From the NCBI RefSeq assembly GCF_900312995.1, contig NZ_ONZI01000002.1:558001-622000 (forward strand): a stretch of DNA of 64,000 nt. Reading direction: 5' to 3'. The stretch is from Kushneria phyllosphaerae. Lineage in GTDB: Bacteria > Pseudomonadota > Gammaproteobacteria > Pseudomonadales > Halomonadaceae. Below the pieces are notes generated by a model, which worked only from the letters and a program-made list of their open reading frames with translations, made no database searches and had not been told where the DNA came from. Shown one piece after another: positions 59,142 to 64,000 of this stretch (position 1 is the stretch's first letter; each line of letters starts with the position of its first letter). Both the position numbers and the translations under genes were made by a program.

Positions 59142-60047
59142 ATGATCAATATCACTGGCGCAGGCCGCTATCCGCTGGGCGACGGGCAGGTTTGTCGAAT
59201 GGGATATGGCGCCATGCAGCTGGCAGGTCCCGGAGTCTTCGGCCCGCCAAGGGATCCGGCCACGGCGCAGCGCGTGCTGCAGGCCGCCATCGAGTCAGGC
59301 GTCGATCATATCGACACGTCTGATTTTTATGGGCCGCATGTGACCAATCAGCTGATCCGCGAGGCTCTGCATCCCTATCCGGATCAGTTGCGTATCGTGA
59401 CCAAGGTCAGCGCGCGGCGGGATGACAAGGGCGGCTGGCTGCCGGCGCTTTCCCCCGAGGAGCTGACCCGTGCCGTCGAGGACAACCTGAGACATCTCGG
59501 GCTCGAGGCGCTTGAAGTGGTCAACCTGCGCAGCATGATCGATGCGCACGGCCCGGCAGAAGGCTCGCTGGAAGGCCCCTGGACCACGCTGCTCGAGCTG
59601 AAGGCGCGCGGTTTGATCCGCCATCTGGGACTGAGCAATGTCACGGCCACCCAGGTGCGCGACGCGCAAAAAAGCGGCGAGGTGGCCTGCGTGCAGAATC
59701 AGTACAATCTGGCCCAGCGTCTGGACGATACGCTGATCGACGAGCTGGCCAACCAGAACATTCCCTACGTGCCCTTCTTCCCCCTCGGCGGTTTTACGCC
59801 GCTTCAATCAGACGTTCTCGATGAGGTGGCCGCGCGCATTGAAGCCACGCCGATGCAGGTCGCGCTTGCCTGGCTGCTGCAGCGCTCGCCCAATATCCTG
59901 TTGATACCGGGCACCGCGTCGCTTTCGCATCTTGAAGAGAATCTGGACGCCGCCAACCTGGTCATTCCTCATGCAGAGCTGGCCGTACTGGATCGGATAT
60001 CGCGGGGAGACACGCAGGATCGCCCCTGGTCAGGGCATGGGGTCTGA
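59142..60047 (+). CDS. pdxI: Pyridoxal reductase PdxI (YdbC-type aldo/keto reductase)
   Basis: A 301-residue aldo/keto reductase very like E. coli YdbC/PdxI, which reduces pyridoxal to pyridoxine with NADPH. Shared segments include RMGYGAMQLAGPGVFGPPRD, DTSDFYGPHVTN, IVTKVSARR, LEVVNLRSM, HGPAEGS, YVPFFPLGGFTPLQ and MQVALAWLLQRSPNILLIPGT. ATG at 59142 has GGAG 7 nt upstream; an ATG at 59124 gives six extra residues. It lies at the end of the redox-enzyme cluster and about 290 bp before a transporter gene. Confidence 0.9.
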   Translation: MINITGAGRYPLGDGQVCRMGYGAMQLAGPGVFGPPRDPATAQRVLQAAIESGVDHIDTSDFYGPHVTNQLIREALHPYPDQLRIVTKVSARRDDKGGWLPALSPEELTRAVEDNLRHLGLEALEVVNLRSMIDAHGPAEGSLEGPWTTLLELKARGLIRHLGLSNVTATQVRDAQKSGEVACVQNQYNLAQRLDDTLIDELANQNIPYVPFFPLGGFTPLQSDVLDEVAARIEATPMQVALAWLLQRSPNILLIPGTASLSHLEENLDAANLVIPHAELAVLDRISRGDTQDRPWSGHGV

Positions 60048-60272
60048 CACCGCCCCCCTTTGCGACGCCGGGCGGCCCGGCGGTCTGCAACAAAAGTCTC
60101 AGGGTTGCCTTGCGCGTTGACCGGTAAGATATCGCCCCCTTTCGACCCGAAAGCGTAATGTCCGGCCCGACCCTTACCAGGGCGTCCGTGTTTGGCACCC
60201 GAACACGATGACCGTGCCGCGCCCCTGTTCCCCGTTATCCCGGGGCATTTTAAAACGCTTCTCGAGCTGGAA

Positions 60273-60291
60273 CGTTTCACGGCTTGAAACG
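60273..60291. promoter_or_regulatory. Inverted repeat upstream of the MHS transporter
   Basis: CGTTTCA-CGGCT-TGAAACG, a 7-bp perfect inverted repeat with a 5-nt spacer, 43 bp before the transporter start. It could be an operator for a dimeric repressor, but no regulator gene adjoins it. The rest of the 286-bp intergenic region (60048-60333) has no recognisable gene. Confidence 0.4.
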
Positions 60292-60333
60292 CCTCCCCGA
60301 GAAGAATGATCGCCACTCCGGGAACACGACAGC

Positions 60334-61647
60334 ATGACCACCGATACCGTTTCATCTGCAGCAGGTGTCGACACACCACGCCGCGCGCCGGCCAACACGC
60401 CGCGACGCGTGATGATTGCAAGCCTTGCCGGCACCACCATCGAATTTTATGACTTCTATATCTTTGCCACCGCCGCGGCGCTGGTGATCGGCCCGACCTT
60501 CTTTCCGGGGGAATCCTCGCAGATGCAGGTGCTGGCCGCCTTCATGAGCTTCGGGCTGGCGTTTGTGGCCCGCCCGGTGGGTTCGCTGCTTTTTGGTCAC
60601 TTTGGTGACCGCATCGGGCGCAAGTCGACACTGGTGGCCAGTCTGGTTTTGATGGGGGGCGCCACGGTCGGCATCGGCCTGCTACCGGGATATGAGTCAA
60701 TCGGCATCGGCGCGCCGATTTTATTGTGCGTTTTTCGACTGTGTCAGGGGCTGGGCATTGGCGGAGAATGGGGCGGCGCAGCGCTTCTGGCGACCGAAAA
60801 CGCGCCGCGCGGGCGCCGGGCCTTTTTCGGCATGTTCCCGCAGCTCGGGCCGTCACTGGGCTTTCTGCTCGCCAATGGCGTCTTTCTGGTCATTTTGCTG
60901 TCGATCAGCGATGAAGCCTTCATGGCCTGGGGCTGGCGCATTCCGTTTTTACTGAGCGCCGTGCTGGTGGTGATCGGGCTGTATGTACGTACCACTCTGG
61001 TGGAGTCCGAGGTGTTCAACCGCGAGCAGCAAAAGCCGCCCGGCCGCGCACCGATGATTGAACTGCTGCGGGATCATCGCGCGCCGCTGCTGCAGGGCAC
61101 GCTGGCGATGGTGGCCTGCTACGCGATCTTTTATATCACCACCGTTTTCACCCTCAATTATGCCACCCAGACCCAGGGCATCGACCGCGGTACCTTTTTG
61201 GGCATGCTGTGCTTTGCCATCATTTTCATGGCAGTGGCCACACCGCTGTCGGCGCTCGCCTGTGACCGTTTCGGCCGCAAGCCGGTGATCATCAGCGGAC
61301 TGGTGTTCACCATGCTGGTCGGCCTGCTGCTGGCACCATTGATCAGTAGCGCTTCCACGCCGCTGACGCTGTTATTTTTGTGCCTCGGGCTGACGGCCAT
61401 GGGCTGGATCTATGCACCGATGGGCGCGCTGCTGCCGGAGCTTCTGCCCACGCGGGTACGCTACTCGGGGGCCGGCGTTGCCTATAGTCTGGCCGGTATT
61501 CTGGGGGCATCGCTGGCGCCCTATGCCGCCCAGTGGCTGGTCGGTCAGGGCGGATTGTCGTGGGTTGGCTATTACATTGTCGGGATGGCGATGCTGAGCC
61601 TTGTCGCCATGTTGACCGTACGCGAGACGCGCGATAACACGCTGTAA
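60334..61647 (+). CDS. MHS-family MFS transporter
   Basis: A 437-residue secondary transporter of the metabolite:H+ symporter subfamily (ShiA/ProP/KgtP kin). It has about twelve membrane helices, the loop motif GDRIGRKS between helices 2 and 3, an N-terminal FYDFYIF motif near residue 39 and a GIGGEWGGAALLATENAP segment. The second half contains CDRFGRKP. Substrates of relatives include shikimate, proline/betaine and citrate; which one is transported is not clear. It is likely monocistronic. Confidence 0.88.
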   Translation: MTTDTVSSAAGVDTPRRAPANTPRRVMIASLAGTTIEFYDFYIFATAAALVIGPTFFPGESSQMQVLAAFMSFGLAFVARPVGSLLFGHFGDRIGRKSTLVASLVLMGGATVGIGLLPGYESIGIGAPILLCVFRLCQGLGIGGEWGGAALLATENAPRGRRAFFGMFPQLGPSLGFLLANGVFLVILLSISDEAFMAWGWRIPFLLSAVLVVIGLYVRTTLVESEVFNREQQKPPGRAPMIELLRDHRAPLLQGTLAMVACYAIFYITTVFTLNYATQTQGIDRGTFLGMLCFAIIFMAVATPLSALACDRFGRKPVIISGLVFTMLVGLLLAPLISSASTPLTLLFLCLGLTAMGWIYAPMGALLPELLPTRVRYSGAGVAYSLAGILGASLAPYAAQWLVGQGGLSWVGYYIVGMAMLSLVAMLTVRETRDNTL

Positions 61648-61726
61648 GGTTGCCCGACGCTCATGTCTGACCTGCACCTGATTCGTTGCCGGCCCCTCAC
61701 CCGGGCCGGCAGCGCCGGTGGCCGGG

Positions 61727-62143
61727 CTACAGGATCAACACACTCAGCACGATATAGCGCAGCGCCTTGCCAACCGTGACCAGCGCCAGAAACCAGAGCA
61801 GATTGACCCGCAACACCCCGGCGATCAGCGTCAGCGGATCACCAATGATCGGCACCCAGGCCAGCAGCAGTGACCAGCGCCCGTAGCGGCGAAAGCGCTG
61901 CTCGGCGCGGGCCATGATTCCAGGCTTCTGGCGCGCCAGCCAGCCCTGATTGGCACAGTAACCCATGGCGTAATTCACCACTGACCCCAGCACATTGCCG
62001 ATCGTGGCCATCACCACCAGAGTGACCGGCGACCCGCCCGCGAGCAACAATGACGCCAGTACGCCTTCCGAGCCCATGGGCAGCAGCGTGGCCGACAAAA
62101 AGGCCGAAATGAACAGTCCGGTCAGACCGATATCCAGCAACAT
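61727..62143 (-). CDS. yqaA: YqaA-family DedA-like membrane protein
   Basis: A 138-residue membrane protein of the YqaA group, related to DedA/SNARE-associated proteins. FISAFLSATLLPMGSEGVLASLLLAG, ATIGNVLGSVVNYAMGYC and RYGRWSLLLAWVPIIGDPLTLIAGVLR are typical. DedA-type proteins affect phospholipid flipping and the proton-motive force. ATG at 62143. It is divergent from a diguanylate cyclase gene across a 324-bp region. Confidence 0.87.
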   Translation of the reverse strand: MLLDIGLTGLFISAFLSATLLPMGSEGVLASLLLAGGSPVTLVVMATIGNVLGSVVNYAMGYCANQGWLARQKPGIMARAEQRFRRYGRWSLLLAWVPIIGDPLTLIAGVLRVNLLWFLALVTVGKALRYIVLSVLIL

Positions 62144-62467
62144 CGCCTCCAGAAGGTCGTTCGGGCAGCAACAATCGCCACAGGATACAAACCGTTCCCC
62201 TCGAGCATTTGTTAATAAGTGTTAAAATTAAAAATTTAGTGTACTAATACTTATAGTGCCCGGGGCCAGCCGGCGTTGGTGCCCTTCAATTCCTGCTGAC
62301 CGTGACATGAGAAGGTCGGCAACGCGTTTACAGCGCCCAGCCTGTTGCGCTGCCGAAGATCATGACGACAGCTTCAGGCAGTGACGGCAAGACAATACAG
62401 TGCGCCGCGATAGCAGCGTGCCATTCAAGAGAGCTGGCCCTGCTCACAGGCTGAACAAGGCGAATCG
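62144..62467. other. AT-rich intergenic region between yqaA and a diguanylate cyclase
   Basis: No gene seen. A stretch from about 62207 to 62260 is unusually AT-rich for the window (runs such as TTAAAATTAAAAATTT) and holds several -10-like sequences (for example TATAGT near 62252). Promoters for both divergent genes probably lie here. I could not choose a single -35/-10 pair. Confidence 0.55.
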
Positions 62468-63709
62468 ATGATCAATACGATCAAAAAAATCTGGGCACCT
62501 GGCGTGTCAGGCCATCCGCTCAGGGTACGCCGCCAGATCGCCCTGTGTAATCAGGTCGGGCTTTTTGGCGCCGCGGCGACGATTCCCTATCAGCTTTTTT
62601 ATTATTGCTACGATTTTGCCGCCTATCGCCATGTGTTCAACGCCAATATATTTTTCATGGTGATATATTTATCGGTACTGCTGTTGAATTATCACAGGTG
62701 GCATAACACGGCCAGCCACGTGTTGCTCCTTAACGGCTGTACCCAACTGTTCGTGGTGACCCTTTTTGTCGGCAACGGCGCTGGCGTCAATCTTTTCTAT
62801 TTCACCCTGGCGGCGGTCCTGATCTTTTTGTACCAACGCCTGAGCATCCGCGTTTATGCCGCTGTCATGACGCTGTTTGGCACGCTGTATCTGGTCACTC
62901 ACTTCTTGTTTACCTCGGCTGATGTGCCCACCCCGATTCCCCTGCCATGGCGCGATGTGATGTACGTTGGCAGCGTCGTGGGCTCGCTGGTGCTGTCAGG
63001 TGTCGTACTCTATCTTTTTCGACAGCAGATCGATCACGCTGAAGGGGAACTGATGCTGAGCAATCGGTATCTGGAAACGCTCAGTAATACCGATCCTTTG
63101 ACGGGTCTTGCCAACCGGCGAGCACTTGATGCAGCACTCGAACGCGAGTGGTTACGTCTGGCGCGCCGCCAGCAGGCGCTATCGGTCATCATGTTCGATA
63201 TTGACCACTTCAAGCCCTTCAACGACCGCTATGGCCATGACGGAGGGGATCGTTGCCTTCAGCAAATTGCCCGGGCTGCGAAGGGCGTGGTCTCCCGTGC
63301 ACCCGATCTGCTGGTGCGCTACGGTGGCGAAGAGTTTGCCGTGGTCCTGCCGGACACCGATGAGGCGGGGGCTCTACAGCTGGCACAGCGGCTGTGTACC
63401 ACTGTGGAAACTCTGAACATACCCAATGAATCGCTGGGGGTTGGCGCCTGCATCACCATTAGTGTGGGCGTGTCGAGCATCACTTACATAACGCCCGATG
63501 CTCATCATTACGGCGGGGCACATCTTTTAAAGCGCGCCGATGAAGCGCTTTATCAGGCGAAGGAAAATGGCCGTAACCAGGTAGTGTATCGTGCCTATGG
63601 CTGTCCGCAGTCGAAAGGCATAGAGCGCCTCAACAAGGCAGGCACTTCGTTCTCAAACACCGGCCATGCCGTGCCAGAACCTCGAAACAACTCTACCCCG
63701 GAGCTGTAA
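62468..63709 (+). CDS. Membrane diguanylate cyclase
   Basis: A 413-residue protein with about six membrane helices in residues 25-190, predicted to make cyclic-di-GMP. The GGDEF domain is intact: LTGLANRRAL, MFDIDHFKPFNDRYGHDGGD, GGEEF at residues 286-290 and YQAKENGRNQV near the end. The inhibitory site is present as Arg277-x2-Asp280, nine residues before GGEEF (RAPDLLVRYGGEEF), so the enzyme should be product-inhibited, unlike the cyclase at 24227. ATG at 62468. No partner gene adjoins it. Confidence 0.9.
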   Translation: MINTIKKIWAPGVSGHPLRVRRQIALCNQVGLFGAAATIPYQLFYYCYDFAAYRHVFNANIFFMVIYLSVLLLNYHRWHNTASHVLLLNGCTQLFVVTLFVGNGAGVNLFYFTLAAVLIFLYQRLSIRVYAAVMTLFGTLYLVTHFLFTSADVPTPIPLPWRDVMYVGSVVGSLVLSGVVLYLFRQQIDHAEGELMLSNRYLETLSNTDPLTGLANRRALDAALEREWLRLARRQQALSVIMFDIDHFKPFNDRYGHDGGDRCLQQIARAAKGVVSRAPDLLVRYGGEEFAVVLPDTDEAGALQLAQRLCTTVETLNIPNESLGVGACITISVGVSSITYITPDAHHYGGAHLLKRADEALYQAKENGRNQVVYRAYGCPQSKGIERLNKAGTSFSNTGHAVPEPRNNSTPEL

Positions 63710-63829
63710 TGTGGCGCCAGGCAGGCGCCCTCCCGGCACATCCAAAGGCGTATGGCGTACTGTCAGACCATGACAAATACTTGCATGTTACTGACTACGG
63801 ATACCTCGTTCGTTCACAGAGTCCTTTCA

Positions 63830-64000
63830 ATGAAACGCCTTTCCTGCCTGACCATGAGTACCGCCGCTGCGTCCCTTTTCCTGCTGGTTTCACCGGCGGA
63901 TGCCAGAGTCACCGGCTTTGATGTAAACGCGACCACGCCCATGTATGAGGGCCAGCGTTTCGGCAACGCCGGCACCTATCAGCGACTCGAGGGTGTGGCG
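63830..64000 (+). CDS. Secreted alpha/beta-hydrolase-domain protein, 5' end only
   Basis: Only the first 57 residues are in the window. A signal peptide (about residues 1-25, ending ADA) is followed by RVTGFDV...TPMYEGQRFGNAGTYQRLEG. This fits the N-terminal part of the family of large secreted alpha/beta hydrolase-domain proteins, where a RxxP(F/Y).GG.SFG..GPYERL pattern occurs. ATG at 63830 has no strong ribosome site, and the frame runs to the window end. The call needs the rest of the gene. Confidence 0.55.
   Translation, partial: MKRLSCLTMSTAAASLFLLVSPADARVTGFDVNATTPMYEGQRFGNAGTYQRLEGVA

Overview
The window is ordinary chromosome of a moderately GC-rich gammaproteobacterium. Gene content and protein style point to a halophilic member of the Halomonadaceae (Halomonas/Kushneria-like); this is inferred from the genes, with no marker gene compared. 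Supporting signs are a bepA-tusA-perM-bcp-dapA-bamC-purC block, acidic or highly charged tails on several proteins, a HemG/HemY-type protoporphyrinogen oxidase, a cyo oxidase and a pqq cluster. About 62 protein genes and three tRNA genes fill the window. I see no insertion sequence, prophage, integron or CRISPR array. Several genes start with TTG or GTG, and many neighbours overlap by 4 bp (ATGA).

Layout. 1-640: the start of ampD (cut by the window edge) and a small membrane protein. 811-8.9 kb: trmO, then purC, an MBL hydrolase, bamC and dapA on the minus strand, bcp, perM, tusA and the chaperone-protease bepA. 8.9-9.3 kb: three tRNA-Lys(UUU) genes. 9.3-12.4 kb: scpA-scpB-rluB. 12.5-15.7 kb: pqqABCDE, including the tiny pqqA. 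15.8-18.5 kb: radD, a YbjN-domain protein and a small monooxygenase. 18.6-22.5 kb: purL. 22.7-26.2 kb: mltF overlapping a membrane diguanylate cyclase. 26.2-31.4 kb: tadA, an alcohol dehydrogenase with a divergent AraC regulator, a DUF3817 protein and an acetyltransferase. 30.2-34.1 kb: mprF-acvB, for lysyl-phosphatidylglycerol synthesis and turnover. 34.4-36.8 kb: an H-NOX nitric-oxide sensor coupled to a GGDEF-EAL protein. 36.8-40.8 kb: a RIO kinase, dbpA, a YeeN-type YebC protein and a SYLF lipoprotein. 41-44.6 kb: phoA with a Pho box, an acetyltransferase, yejK and a nucleoside deaminase. 44.8-48.9 kb: cyoABCD. 49-55.7 kb: rlmA, a SolA-like oxidase, a dicarboxylate/amino-acid symporter, a hydrolase, protoporphyrinogen oxidase and yghU. 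55.8-60 kb: a cluster of small redox enzymes around an HxlR regulator, ending with pdxI. 60.3-64 kb: an MHS-family transporter, a YqaA protein, a second diguanylate cyclase and the start of a secreted alpha/beta hydrolase.

Themes. Three proteins act on cyclic-di-GMP (diguanylate cyclases at 24.2 and 62.5 kb, GGDEF-EAL at 34.9 kb). Two of them sit in tight operons with a sensor or envelope enzyme: the H-NOX haem protein and MltF. Envelope functions recur (AmpD, BamC, BepA, MltF, MprF/AcvB). No clearly new multi-gene system was found. The most useful leads are the H-NOX/GGDEF-EAL pair, the mprF-acvB pair, the mltF-diguanylate cyclase overlap, the heptamer repeat ending bcp and the repeat-built tail of RluB.
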